Shown: positions 16,801 to 31,800 of the stretch, in pieces
Layout: each line of letters opens with the position of its first letter
Numbering within the stretch: the stretch's first letter is position 1
Assembly: GCF_028858725.1 (NCBI RefSeq)
Contig: NC_084776.1
Location: 3,658,001 to 3,722,000, forward strand
From: Colius striatus
Taxonomy: Eukaryota > Chordata > Aves > Coliiformes > Coliidae
Direction of reading: 5' to 3'
DNA length: 64,000 bases
The notes under the pieces: model-generated
The model's input: only the letters and a program-made list of their open reading frames with translations
Told to the model about the DNA's origin: nothing
Database searches by the model: none
Position numbers and translations under genes: made by a program

Positions 16801-19800
16801 TGATTTAGGATACTGTGGGAATCGTTTTCTGTGAGCGTGCTGAATATGCCTTATTTTCCATTTCATCACACTAAATGTCATAGTAGGTTTAATGGGTTGC
16901 CCTATTAATGACCATGTTTAATTTTTTTTCCAGTAAAAATATTATTACAATGCATGACAAAATAATTATGTGATAATGACACTCCAGCATAACACATACT
17001 GTTTCTCAATTGCTTGATTAACAATCACTCACTGATGACAGCGAGAAACACAACTAATTGTTGAATACATTTTCATCTTTTTGCTCTCATTTTATAGAAA
17101 AGCTATTTAAAAAAAAAAAAAAAGAATAAAACACCCTTTGCACCAGTGTCACCATGTTACTTGGAAGGTTACCAAAATACTGAAGTTCACTGTGCAATAA
17201 AAAATGGTATGTATCAGGAAGGTAAAGATGATGGTAATTCTATTGATAAGCATGAAGTTCTTCCACGTGCCAAGCCGGTATTTCTCTCAGTTTTTTAACT
17301 AGTCTCGCTTGTTAGACCCTTTGAATATGCTAGTCCTGGTATGTATAATCTTATCTTCTGAAAGATGCTTGACAAAATTATCCAGCTGTTTATCTGACTT
17401 TGTCAGGTTTTCTTTGAAAGTGCAGATTAGGTGACCTGTAAATAATATTTTTATTTAATAAATTAGCTGTGCAATGACGTGAAATAAGCCAATTAAAACA
17501 TAAGAAGTGTACACATGGTTACAGCCTTAAGTAACCTGTCTGCTTCTTTTATCACGTAGACTTGATATAAAATGTATTTAAATCTTACTTCACTGGATCA
17601 GCTTTTGTTTTGCTTCACTCTGTGTGAAAGGAAAATCATTCAGTGGAATTCAGAGCCTAGTAATAGCAGAGAGTTCTGTTGCTGATGTCAGAGAGGCCGA
17701 GATTTCACCAAATATGTATGACAAAACACAGCATATTTTTAGAATAGAAATGTTGGGAATTTAAATTCCATTTTAGTTGCATGGTGCAAATCTGAAATAA
17801 TTCCATTGACCACAGTAGATCCATTCCAGATTTCTCAGTCTAATAAAACATAGAGTTTAACCAATCTCTGTAAACCAAAAGAAAACACACGTTTCTCAAA
17901 TCTTTTGTTCATAACAAAAAAAAAAAAAGCCAACATCTCTAAATCTTTAGCATTCTTACCTAACCTAAAAGACATTTGCACATGGTTAGATGAAGGCCCT
18001 AGATTTGTGTCAAACCTGTGATCACATCTTTGAGTCTTGAGAGAATTAAATGATTGCTGTCCTCACACTGCAAAACTTGGCAGTAACCTCCTTGCTCTCA
18101 ATTTTCAGGCCTAACTTTGTAGAAACTCTGATTCTCCTTTCTTTCTCCCATTTTTGAGTCCTTGGTCATTCTCCCAAATAAGGAAGCCTGGCCAACCACA
18201 GCAGGAGTCTGGCCAGCTGGCAAAAATCTGTAGTTCAGAACAACAGCCTGCTGCTCTTGCTCTGCCTCAGACTTGCAGAGAGTAAGGAACTGTACAGTAG
18301 TTAAAACAATTGATAATTCAGCTCCCTCTGAGTCCTAAACTGAGCTTTGAATCTCAGTATTCCCTCAGTTACCATGGATCTGTGAACACAGGCTTGAAGC
18401 TGAAGAGAGCACCAAGTTCCAAGTCACTCAAATGTTTTAGAGGGTTGCTAAGTTTATTTGCATTTCCAAACTGTTTGTTACTTAGTTAAGCCCACTTTTT
18501 TGTTTGTTGTGTTTGTTTTGTTTGTTTTGCTTTTCTCTCTCCCACCACCCTCCACCTCACCCCCCACCCCACCCCAGGATGATTCATTATAAAAACATGT
18601 TTCCTTATATTCAGGGGACTCTGTTATACATTCCGCATCAGTTGGTTGTGGAGTTTTTTTCCCTCATTAACTTTAATGGAAGGAGAATAAAGCTTATCAT
18701 GGGATATTTTGTTGTTGTTGTTGTTAATTTGTTTTCCACTCTTTTGCTGTAGCATATTTGCTCCACTCTCTATGCATCTTTTTCATGTCTGAACATGAAC
18801 TCACTCAAAGTCAAGTGATGCCGAACTTCTGAATCTATTCTGAGTGGGTCTGAGATGAGGCAAACAACATTTTACTGGAAATGTTATGTCATAGTAACAA
18901 ATGCCTATGGATTAGTTAGTTTATTTCCAGGACCTCATGGGCTATACATTGCTATTTATAATTTAACTTTCTCAAGCAGCCACGACTGTGTTTATGTTAC
19001 CATGGTGTTACTTGCCATACTTGAGAGTGGATAGTAAATGCTATAATTGAAAATAGATACTCCCACTGAAATAAGTGTAACAGGTGGTTATGTTTTTATT
19101 TAATCGTACTGCACGCATAATAGAAGTTAAATGTGGATACCTCTAACCATGCCTTTTCGCTAAGACATTTTCAGACATGCCAGTTTGTCTTTAGTGGCCA
19201 GAAGTGGACTAAACAACATGAGTGATTTGTCTTGTGACAGTCAACAAAATGTCAGTGACAATCAATGAGTATCCTCCACTTCAGAAAACAAACACTCTTA
19301 TGCAGGAGAAAAAGAGATGCTCTGACGCAGGAAATGAAGTCTATACCTCATCCTTCTTCCAGGCACCACAGTTTGGATAAAGTTCTATTTCCTTAAAGAG
19401 CATTTGAGGAACCATAATTGCTGTTTCCTTGTGATTTCCTCATACTAGCCTTCTTACCTCATGTCTTAATTTCCTTCAGTTGTCCACCATAAAGAATTGC
19501 ACATCTGTTTTGAGGTCTGCCCTACCTTATTATTATGTGGCTTATTTTGATGTTAGCCTACACCTACGTTCCTGGTTTTGGCAAGACACATCCTATTTAT
19601 CCAAATATGTAATGATATATCCTACTCCCATTAAATTACATAAATGTTATCTAAAATGTAATGAAAATATAATACATAAATAATATAATATGTACAGATA
19701 TGAATATCTATTTTCCTGTTCTTCAAAGGACAGAAACATATGGATATTATTCCAAATTCCCCTAAAAACTGAGTCAAGAAAAAGGAGGGCTGTAGATTTT

Positions 19801-22800
19801 TCTCTCAGAAGTATTCTAAAATGTGAACATTACATAATTCAAAATAGCAGTATTGTTTCACACTACTTATTGCAAAAAGTCATATGCCCAAGAGTATTAA
19901 GTAACGGTCTATGAACACTTTAGTTGGGATAGTATGGTTATTATCAAAGACATTTGTAAAATACATTTTAATAGAACCATACAAAAGATACCTAATTAGT
20001 GCAATTGTATGAACAGTGAAGTGCAAAGTAGAGATTCTTGCATAAGTTCTGCACAGCAGGTGCCTGTTGAAGATTTTTATACTTTTTTAGAAGCTGTCAG
20101 ACTTCCATCTTTACTATGTTGATATTTTTATCAACCAAAGGCTAATTGGGTCCTCTAATTTTTTACATAGCTGTAGGATATAAAACGATCTTTTATCAGT
20201 AGAAGTTGTGTGCATACATAGATTTTTGTCTTGAACTCAGTTCAAGGTTGTTCTTCACTTTTCCTTTTGTATTTTGTTCAATGAATAAAGCAAAGCCAAA
20301 AAAAATAGTGGTTTAGAAGGCGATAGGATTTTGGGTTTAAGCTGGTTTACATTGGCTTCAAGTGTTAAGGTTATTTAAACCAGTATCACTTCCTGTGTGC
20401 ACAAGACCGAGAGTCAGAGTTACCTCTTAAAGATTTGCAAGGAGGACCTTAAGGCCTTTTATAAGCTTCTAGCAATTGCATTCCTTTCCACAGGCTGTTA
20501 TACTTAACATCTTTCTTTGTAGGCCTTTTCCACTTGGAACAATTGTGGAAGTTAGACTTGCAAATTAAGTGAACTACTTTAACTTTTTAGGCTTACCTTA
20601 TAGGTAGCAGTTGATTGACTTTATTGTTACAGAAAAGTGAGGACATTCCCTAGGGCCACTAACAAACTTCCATGTAACAGTAAATAGGCAGTAAAGCATT
20701 AGTCTTTGAAGTATTCATGCATATTTAATGATAGGGAAAGAAGAAAACTTAGCAATGCAGCCAAAGAGTTAAGGAAAAAAAAAAGCATTGAATTTGCAAG
20801 ATGGTTTTGGTCAAATGAAATAAAAAATGCATTACTGAAGGTGACTGCTATAGATTAGTAGGACATGTCTGTTAAGAATTGTGACATAGATCCACATATG
20901 CAAATGGCAAGTCATTGACAAGCTTGGGTTTTTAACTGTCTTGCTGCACTACCCTTGTTTTAGCAAAGTCTTCATGAGTTACAGGCCAGAATTTTGTATT
21001 GATACTTCTGAAGGATTTGCTATTGTGCTCTATCAGGCTTTATTTTGTTGAGTTTACATCTGATTATTCCATGCTTTTCTTAAACAGTTATCTATTTAAA
21101 TTCATTCTTAATGGTCACAATTCTCTGTGTGAAATTGTAGCATGAATTTGTATGTTACTGTTGATAGATGGCTCTTGATATTGCCTCCCTCCCACATCAA
21201 ATATTAATTTCTCTGAGACCTTGACTCCTAACTCCAGGTCAGACAGTGTGGTCCAAGTGCTCCATGACTCTTGGTCTAAAACAAGATATTAACCCTTTTT
21301 TTCAGCTAAAATAAAAGAAGTGAAAAGTGAGGGAACAAGGATGTACACAGAAGTAGTTTTTCAGAGAAGAACAATAAAATTGGATAGCAATAGTCAAAAT
21401 TCACTTGCTCCATCAGGTAACAGTTAAAAGCATTTATCAATTTTTTGTGCAACTAGAAATACAAGAAAGCTATGTAGGAAAAGAAGTAGGCTTGCTGATT
21501 AATGGAAACTTTGCCATTCTTTAAATATTTTGTCATGTAATCACTGACATAAAAATAATTACAGAGCTGTGGGCGTACGTTTTTGCCTTTCTTATTTTGC
21601 AAACCCTTATTTTTCTTTTGCACTTCTGACACCTTCCAGTCAAGAGTTTCGAAGAAAAAGAGCTTTCACTCCATTTTGTCTACACAACAGTTCATCACCC
21701 CGCTGATTTCTGTATGCAAAGTATTTGCATATGTCAGATTTAAACATACACCATTTTGGAGGCATAGGAAACTTTGCAAGTTGACATGTAAAGCTAGCCT
21801 CAGTAAGTCAGCTCAAGATTTGATCCTTTGTATTCTTCCTGCAGTGAATTAATGCACTGTGTATCCTTATGATATTGTAGAAAACAAGGAAAGAAAAGGT
21901 ATTTTATAACATCTAAAAGATCTGTAGCATCAATAGACCTTTTTTTTAACTCTTTTCTATACCTGCATATTGAAATCAATTAAAAAATGCTTCTCTTAGG
22001 CCTCAAATAAAAAATACTTCTTTGTGTTTTGCATTTCTACTGATGAGAAAGGTTCAAAAATGATGAAGAGTTACTGGATTTGCTCCTGTTAAATCTTGAT
22101 CATTTTTTTATAAACTCCAAAAATAGAGAAACTGTTCTGTGAATCATTTCTTGATGAAAACCAATGTTTCAGTTTATCTCTCTAACGAAGTTGCTAAGGA
22201 GGTTCACATTGGGGAGTTGCTGTCATGAAAATGCAAAGGCTTGTGGGTGACATAAAGCCATTCCAGCATACTAAGTATGGAACCCTTTTCAAGCAGATTC
22301 TGAACAACTTTACAACTTAATCATTACCTTCAGGTAGGATGGCACTGTGGTGTGTATTGCATTTTCATAAGAATGAGAAATAACTAACCCAAGATTGAAG
22401 CCTCATGTACTATACTCCTAAGGAGCTACTCACTGGTAATATAAAGGTCTTGTTTTGTCTCAGTTGACCTTTTTGAGACACTTCTCTGTAATTTCACACT
22501 GCAGAGTCTCCTGTCTCGTACACATCTATGTTTTTGTAAGTAGAAGCAATAACAGTATCTGCATGATATTTGGTACCTAATGGTTAACTGGAGTCTATTT
22601 TGTTCCTCTCCCTGTAGAAGACCATGGTGAAGCCTAAATTTTCATCCCTGAATTCCTATCTGTCGTGTGCTGAGGTGACCCCATAGGGCATTCTTTTGGG
22701 CAAAAGAATTTTAAGCTGATGTTCCAGGTGTTCATTGACATTGAAAGTTACTCAGCTTTTCATCTAACCAAGAGTTGCTCTTGAAGCGTTGCAGGCTGCA

Positions 22801-25800
22801 AGTGATCACTCTAACTCTCTGTTCTCTCTGCTTTATGTTCTCTCCTTTATTTTTTCTTTGTACTCTCTATAATATTCCTCCCACTCCCTCTTTTAAATCT
22901 TTTTTGTAGGAGTTTAATTACAAAAATGGAGCTTTCCATCCTTCTTGGGTTCAAGTTATCATTTGTTCTTTTTATATGTTGTTCACTGGGGATTTTTTTT
23001 AATAAGTTATGGATAAGAATGCTACCACTGTTAATGAGTACACTGAACACTTTAAGACCTAGCACAAATTCCTCCAGGACTTCCCTACTGTCCCCTCTTC
23101 AGTGATAAAAATTACATGTCTATTTATTTTACTTTTTTATTGTATCTTTTAAACAAGGATTTATCCATGTAAGGAAATTTCTTCGTATCTCATGACAAAC
23201 TCATTTCTTTTAGAACATCTGGAGAGGGGCCATGTCAAAATGGGCTTTGGATATTGAACTGACTCATATCAGCCACGTCTCCATTGTCTGTATTCCTGTT
23301 GACTGCTTTAGAGACAGGTTAAAACATGACTTTTCTGCATGCAAGACTAAAGTTAACTAGAAGTACTAACTTTTCCCCCTATATTTAGGCATCCAAGCTG
23401 TGCTATTCACACTTTTTTTTTTCTTGAGTAGCAGGAGTCACCCTCATACACTTTTTCTCTTTTCTGTTCAATACATTGAATTGATGATAGCAAATGAAGA
23501 GCATCCAAGAAGCAAATCAATACAATTCCTATCCTACTTGGTGAAACTGTAAAATTTTAATTTAATTCCAACATAATATATACTTAATCATTAGTTAATG
23601 GTAAGTGCAAAGAGACAGAATTCCAAGTAGAGTACCAGCTGATTTATTTTTTTAACATGGCTAACTGCTTTACTGCATTTAAATATTAAACTTTGGTAGA
23701 GGATTTTTCATGACTGGAGGTTTTTTGATACTTATTCCTTGAAGTCATTGACTGTTTGGGGACTTAAAGTGAATCAGAGTGGTAACAATAATGTGAATAA
23801 TTAGGATTTCAGAGGGTTCATTAATATTTTTGGCAAGCAATGTTTGTTAGGGATGTGCAACAGTATTTCCATGTTGTAAGTTGTTTTGCCAAGTGCTGGT
23901 TGGCAGTATGTCATGTTCCTTAGTTTCCATTTGTATACAAGTAGTTTTCTGATCATTTTATCTCTGAAAGGAGTTAACATTTGCTGTAGTTTAGATAGTA
24001 GCTCTTGTAGGATGCATATAATTTAAACTACTAGGATACTGTGTTATGAAGCGTGATTCTTTTGTTTATCTAGACTGTGTCATTGCCAGTAGCAAACAAT
24101 GTTCTGCTGTCATTTCATCACTGCAGTCCCAGTTCCCATGCCCAATGCACACAGAATCAGTGGTCTTGAAAACAAGATTGTTGCCCTTCTCAGATCCACC
24201 TCTACTCACGGTGAAGTCAGTGGGAGTTTCCCTTCTTTTGCATTCAAAATGCAAAGTTATGATCCTAAGAGAGAATTCATTGAAGGAGGAACTATGTATG
24301 AAATACAAGACAAGTTCTGTACTGGAGTGCACTCTGTAGAACTCCATTGGCTTTAGGTAAATTGGAAGAAAATCTGGTAATTTATCTGTCAGTAGGAAAT
24401 GAGATGTTTCATATCTGTATGATATGGACAAAATGGCACAAGATGAAGCAAATATGTTTTCTTTTCTGTCATTTACTACTTTACTCCCTCATTTTCTTCA
24501 GCAGATGAGTTAATAGTAAAACAAATTCTTCATGTGCACCTTTGTTTTGGATCTTAGGCAATTTAATTGGCTTCTGTTGATATAAAATCTTAAAACCTGT
24601 TTACCGTCTTCAGGAGAAAACCTATTTCCTTGTAACAAAACAAATTCATCCCATGATGACAAATGCAGGAATCCTAGCAGCCTCAGTTATGCTCCACATT
24701 CAAATGGCATCAGTAGATGTTGAGATCTTTTTGTTTTGCTGATTGTGCCATCTTGTAATGGCTGTACTCCCAAAACTGATGGCCATGGAATCCTTCGTTG
24801 TCAGTAATGGGAAAAAATATGGAAATAGAATAATCTCCTGAATCATCTTTTATAAGGTGCTACCGTAGTCTGAGGCAGAATGACAAGCCACCAAAGCACA
24901 CAAATCACGTTTGTGTGAGTGACAGAGTGAGGGTGTCCCTGCGTTTAAATAGGGCATTACTCAAAATAGTACTATTCCAGCTTTGCATGGGAAAGTACTT
25001 TCTGTTCAGTGAGATGTTTTCTTTCTTTACCTAGTCATCAAAAACACCATCAATCCCATTTCCAGTGAGGCCAGCTTCTGAGGAATGTGACGTTTGTTAT
25101 TTCCCTTACCTGATAAGAGCTATATTCCTAGATTTGTACTGACTGTAACACATACTACTTTTTTTTTTCCTTCTTGAAGTTTGTTATGCTTGAAAAAAGG
25201 CTTACTGTCCTTAAGGAGAGAACTTCAGCCCCCAAAAATGGATTTTCTATCTATGTGTAGGAAAGGTGAATTCACTCCTATTGTTTTTGAGCACCTTAAT
25301 GCAGAGAAGGAAGTAGAAGTAAGTCAGTTGGACTCATGAAATACAATATATGGTTCAAAATAATTCCCAGGTAACCTCTCACTAGTATTTCTGCATCTGT
25401 TGAAAAAAGTTACATTATTACAGTGCACAACTATGAGATGAAATTATATATTACAGAACTAGAATATACTGTGCATATTATAACCATGCTGCCAATTTAG
25501 TGAATGTTTTTGGTGGGATTACCAACAAAAAATTAAAACCTACATAGGCTATAAATGTGTTATTAAACCAGCTACTCTCCTGGATCTTCAGGCTTGATCT
25601 TACTTTCTCTGCATGCACAGAATTTTTACAGGCATCAAGAAATTCATACTATTATATAGAGCTGACTGTCAAACAAGATACAGCGAACAGAGGTGATAAA
25701 ACTTCTTCCTCAGTATTCAAAAGTGTAATTGCATCATGGCTATATCATTGCATATTTTGATATAAAAATAATCTTTAAAGTGTTCTAGAACATAAAAACT

Positions 25801-28800
25801 AACATGCCATTTTTATATTACTTTACCTGGCTTCAGTTTTCCTGTAAAATAAAATGTTATTAGTCTGATGATTTTTTTTCCCACAGTTTCTGTGAGTTTG
25901 AACATTTAGGATGATCCAGCAGTTCGGTCTGAAGTACTAAACGGGGATGCATTCATTTCAAGTATCAGTAGCAGTGCATATGTCCTTCTGAACTTCAAAT
26001 TATTAATTTGAGTCATGGAGGTTAAAAGGAATTTTAAGTGCTGCTTTAATGAGGACAGACACTAACATCTTTTGATACCATGTATTGAATTTAAGTAGTA
26101 TGCCTATCTGATATACTATTATAGTGGTGCCCGCTGGTGCTTCCGTAATTATGGGCCTGTCAGCATTTCCATTACAAACCCCTATATTATAGCTGAAAAT
26201 ATCACTCCAGGATGAAGTTTTACACAAAGGCTTTCAGCCTTGAACGAAGAAGCTTTCAAAATTAATTTTGCTGCTTCTCCAATTTAAAAAAATAAGTTTT
26301 GCTGTTGCTTGCTCTATGCTGTTTTAATGTCTTGTTTTCAGAAATAAAACCCCACAGGGTCAAAATACTGATGTTTGTTTCCTGTAGCATGAGTATAACG
26401 CTTCCAAAAGATAAGAATTGAAAGCTGAATGCTTTCATTTAACCACAAAAAGAGGAAAAAAAAAACCCAAAACAAAACAAAGGCAGCACAAGCAGGATGA
26501 AGTACATCTGTAAGCTGCCACTCTGGGCTCACACCCACTTCATTTGCAACCTACCTACAAAGATTTCAGTAGCCTGTATATTTTTTTCATAGATTCCAAA
26601 ATAGCAATGAAATGATAGTTTCATGTTTTATCAATGAGAACTGGTTTAAAAGTCATCATTTGATGGTTCAAGGACAAGCACGTAGAATTAGGTGCCAAAA
26701 TTAACATTGCCCATAGATTTTTTGTTTGCCTGCTTTTTCGATATGTTTTTGTCAAAGCTGTTTCCTGGAAAGACTGAGTGATGCTCAGTTGAACACCACT
26801 TTTTCATCATATAATCTTTTGTTTTCTTTTCCAGTAACTTACTACCCATCTCTGAAGTTGGAACCGCTGTTTATCATGGGTTTTAGTGATGCTTATCGTT
26901 AAAGTATCTGAATGTTTTGCTAAACATTTATCAATTTATTTTCATCCCACTTCTTTGAACTGAACAAATTTTCTAATTTCACAGATGATGAACATCTATA
27001 TTGAGACATGATGGTTGAAAATATTTACTTTTTCTGAATACTTAACACTTGGAACTTGATTTTTTGCACTGGATTTATATAGCCCGTTTAAAATACAGTC
27101 CTCATTTACTGGTAAATATTTAGCATTTATTTCAATCAGATCTCTTGTGTCAAGTGGAGTACCTAGATGATGAGGCACAAGGAAATAGCAATTGCTTGTG
27201 AAGAATTTGGGTTTAAATGATTTGCCTTGTTTTACCTAGATTTCTTAATTTCTGTAATTTCTCATCCTTATGTATCACAACTGGGTGCTGTTGTGCTGAT
27301 GATGCCCAGAGGATACGTGCTTATGTGGATTCTTCAATTCATATGACCTTGAGCTGGAACAGTTTTCCTTTCCCTGTATCTTTTTCATTTCTTCAGCAAA
27401 TGGAGCAGAAGCCCTATGTAAAATCATCTACATTAGTATGCAACTACCTCAAATAGCAAGGAAAAGTAGTACATGATTATTTAATTGTGCCATAATGTTT
27501 ATGTACGCAAGTGTATTAATATCCAATCAGTCAACCACCATTTTTCCATAACTCTGGAGTGCTTTACAAGCTTGGTAAGATTTCCTGAAGCGTAGCTTTT
27601 GTTTCTAATTATTTGAGGGCCTTTTAAAAAGTTCTAAGGGAAAAAATCTTTACTGTATGGCCTCATGTGAGCTGCTGCTGTATTATCGTCAGTGTTAGGA
27701 CCTTGAAAAGTGCTGGTGCAGACTTCTGCACCTGAGATCATGGAGGATAATGGATCAAATAATCATTAAAAATGTAGATGATGACATGAGAAGGAGCAAT
27801 AGGAAAAAAAGCATGTGACAACATACAAGGAGAACATATATCCTGTATGTAGTAATGACTGTGAAAAGCTTGAGAGTGTGCAGTAAGGACACAATATTTT
27901 GATAATTCTTCTGGAAAGCTCTAAAAAGCTTCTGTTGAATATAGAACTGTATTTGCAAAGGCTTAAATTTAAAGGTTTATATTTAGCTAAGGGGATAAAT
28001 ATGAATAGATTTTCATGTGAACAGCGTAAGATAAGTATTTATGCAAAGACTACATGTCTGTTGAATTTCAAGTACCTTTTCTAGCCCACCCTAGGCAGGA
28101 GAGACTTCCAAAGGAAAAAAATTACATTTATTTCCAATACAGTGAATCTTTTTGATTTAATAATTACTATTATTCTTACCAGCAACTGAAATATTCCTGA
28201 GCCATTTTGATTGTGGCTTTCTGAGCCTAAAGTAGACACAGTAAAACATTCATGCAACTAAAATTTAGCAGAGTTGTTACCAATCTCTTCTAATGGAAGT
28301 TGTCAGCAAGCTTAATGATAGGTAATTTGTGACTTTCTCAGCTTGGGCTTTAGATGTGTCTCTCTTCAATGCAAGTAGTTTATTTTTAGAATTATAGAGT
28401 CATTTAAGTTGGAAAAAACCTATAAGATCATCAAGTCCAACTGCTCACTCACCCTGCCATGCCCACCTCAATGCCTCAGCTCCACCACTTTGCAGTATCT
28501 CCAGGGATGGGGACTCCACCAGCTCCCTGGGCAGCCCCTTCCAGTGCTTAACCACCTTCTTGGTGAAAAACTTTTTCCTAGTCTCCCATCTAAACCTTCC
28601 CTGGTGCAACTTGAGGCCATTTCCTCTTGTCCTAAGTGTTACTATTACTCATGGCATTAATTTAAAATAGAGTTCTGTTAACAGAAAATACTGCTGCTTA
28701 TTTGCACAATATACTTCCTATGTCAATTTTAAGAGTTGTGGTAACATAAACTTGTGTTTTCCTTAACTAGCAAAGGCTTGCTACAATATCAACATCATTG

Positions 28801-31800
28801 CTAGTAATATAAACAGTAAGGCTAGTAAATGCATAATAAATTCACTAAAGTGGCTTCACTGGAATTATTATTAGAGCAATATTTTATTAAATGAAACCAT
28901 CATCTGTTTGTGACAATTTAGGCCAGGTTCAGTGAGACAGTGGCTGACTTAAAGTCAAATCCAGATCAGTAGGAGATAAGAATAGTTACTGGGCTTCAGT
29001 TTATCCTTTATCTTTCATTTCAAAAAACTGTAATAATACAAAAGTCTAAGATCTGAAACTGTAGGTACACTTCTGAGAGCAATATTGCAGTCAGTTATCT
29101 ACACTTGGATTATCTGCAAATGTTAGCCTGGCTGTTGGAACAATCTAGCCATGGCAGCACAGAGCAATTCAGCCAAACAAATTAGTCCATGCTGAGCTTT
29201 CACTGCAGTAAATGTCTTTTTTTTTCCCCATTTTCCTAATAATTCATAGCTGCATTATTTGCTAACCCTTAAATGTCATCTTCTTTTAAGCATCCTTTTC
29301 ATAGAACCTTCTAAAAGCACTTCTAATCTTTCAAGAAAATTTAAAATGGTGCCACTTCTTCAAACTTCTCAATAGCTATTAATAGAGATCTTTAAGCTGA
29401 CAGTGTTCTCTGAGAGGTTAAGATGAATTTTGAGTGTATTTCTGAAAGGGTAAAACATTACAATTTTGTTCATGGTTTTATATCCTTGCAGAGGCAATTG
29501 TAATTTTAGGAATTTCCATTAAGTTGTTGTGACATCTAGAAAATTATTGTGAAGCCAATATTTGATGGTAACCTCAGAATTCATTTAATGTCACCTTTTG
29601 TTTCTGATGTCATTGGAAGGAGAAATGTCAGTCCAATGGCTTTAATGAAACACTTGATCTATGGATGAGGGGAGAGGTAAGCATGCCTCTGGGATTGCTT
29701 GCATTTCTAGATTTTAGAGAGCACGTGTTGTGCTGTGTTATTGTCCTGAATGCATGTCTTCACAAAGGTGAAATAGTAATATTGCAATGGCATAGAATCA
29801 TAGAATGGTGAGGTTGGAAGGGACCTTTAGAGATCTAGTCCAACGCCCTTGCAGAAGCAGGGTCACCTAGATCAGGTCACACAAGAACATGTCCAGGTGG
29901 GTCTTGAAGACCTCCAAGGAAGGAGCCTCCACAACCCCTCTGGGCAGCCTGTGCCAGGGCTCCCTTACCTGAACTGTGAAATAGTTTTTTCTTATATTTA
30001 AGTGGAACTTTTTGGTGTTCCAGCTTCATCCCATCACCCCTTGTCCTGTTACTAGATACAACAGAAAAAAGGGATGTCCCAACTTCCTGACAACCACCCT
30101 TTAGATATTTATAAATGTTAATAAGATCTCCCCTCAATCTCCTCCAGACTAAACAGCCCCAGTTCCTGCAGCCTACTGACTTCAACCATAGTGAAGGTTG
30201 ATAGTTTTGTGATATAAATCTCACCAACAGATGCAAAGAAAATAATCTAAAAAAGAAATGACGAAGAATAGGATAAATTTCAGCCCTGCATGGTTACCTT
30301 TAATATTAAGTGGAGAAACAATGCTAGTTTTATCTTCCTTATGTAACGAAATTACTGAATAATCCTTTCGTTTCCACAGGTCAAAATAAATATTTAGGAA
30401 ACTTAATCCTTCATAGGCATTTATTCCCATGAATGGATCTTCAGTCATTCTGACTTTCTGAGAGGGAAATCACTTGTTGAGTAGTTGGAGTTGTCGGGGC
30501 TTTGTGGCAAAGCAAAGGACTAGAGTAACAGTATAAATGGTAAGCCTCAAATTCAAACCTTCTGGCTATAGAAAAGTGTGTTGTGTCTCTCTATGTATCA
30601 TCCATTACAATTCATAGGGAAAATGTAAGGTCTTTTTTAAGAAAACAGCCTTTACCAAATTAAGGCAGCCTGCAGAAAGCTTAGTTTCTGATTTGTGTGA
30701 GCACAGAACGTGAAGTGACCTTCAGGGAGTCCACGACAGTTAGTGGATGCTGAACCCAGTGCTATTGTCAGTGCAGCTCAAGAAGATTCTTAAATATTGT
30801 TTAGGGGGGCACCAAGAGGCCACCAGATCTATAATTCTGTGTAGTCATCCTTTTGCTTTCTACCATAATTCGTACATAAAAAAGAAGTTGAGGAAAGTGG
30901 AAGACTAATCTAAGAGCTGAATCTGCTTATCTGTATCAGTTGGAAGGAACTGTGACAGAGATTTGGTATACATGGAATTCCCTGCTGTTTGTAAGGTTAT
31001 ATAGCCAGGTGACATAGGAAAAACTAGCAGGATCCAAAGCTGAAACTCTGACTTCATTTGCTGTCTTCCACACATAATTCGGGTGCCATTATACAAATGT
31101 CTTTGTTCTCAGTAACTCACAACTAGGCAATGGGACTCTTCAGAGTGTAAAAGAAGAGATCTGACCCTTCACAAAATTAAATTGAATTAAACACACTGTG
31201 TGCCCTTTTGGAAGTCTTACTTGGTTGTTGGATCTTAGCTTTTGTATTCTATGTTGATGGTCATTATGTGTTTGTGTATTAGAAATTATTGGAAGAATAA
31301 GAAAATAAAGCAATAATCAGTCATGCTTCCCAGACTCTTAATATCACTAAGTGCCATGGGAAAATGACATCAAAACACTGTATTCTCATCCAGCATCCTT
31401 GAATACAGTCTCATATCTTTCCTTTCCCGAAGTGAACTTTGTTTTGCAACACTAAGTCCTCTTCTGTGTTTAGGTCTGACTTCAAACATCTTAAATGTTT
31501 TTACATAATGTTTACTGATTTTTCAATTTAAGAAAAACAAGTTGCAATGAAAAGGTTTGCTTTGATTTATTTTTTTTTTCATTAAATATTGAGACCACTG
31601 CATTATCTGTTCTATTTAATTGTAATACTTGGAGTGCTTTTTCTTTTATAAAGTAACTTGGTTGGTTCTTTGCTGTGTTTTTTGTACATCCAGATTTTAT
31701 CAGGTAGCAGTTGAGCTATTCAGAATCATTAGCAGAGAATGGGCTTCTGACAGATTTAGTATAGACAACTAGAGTATACACTTCAAGTATATAAACCCAT

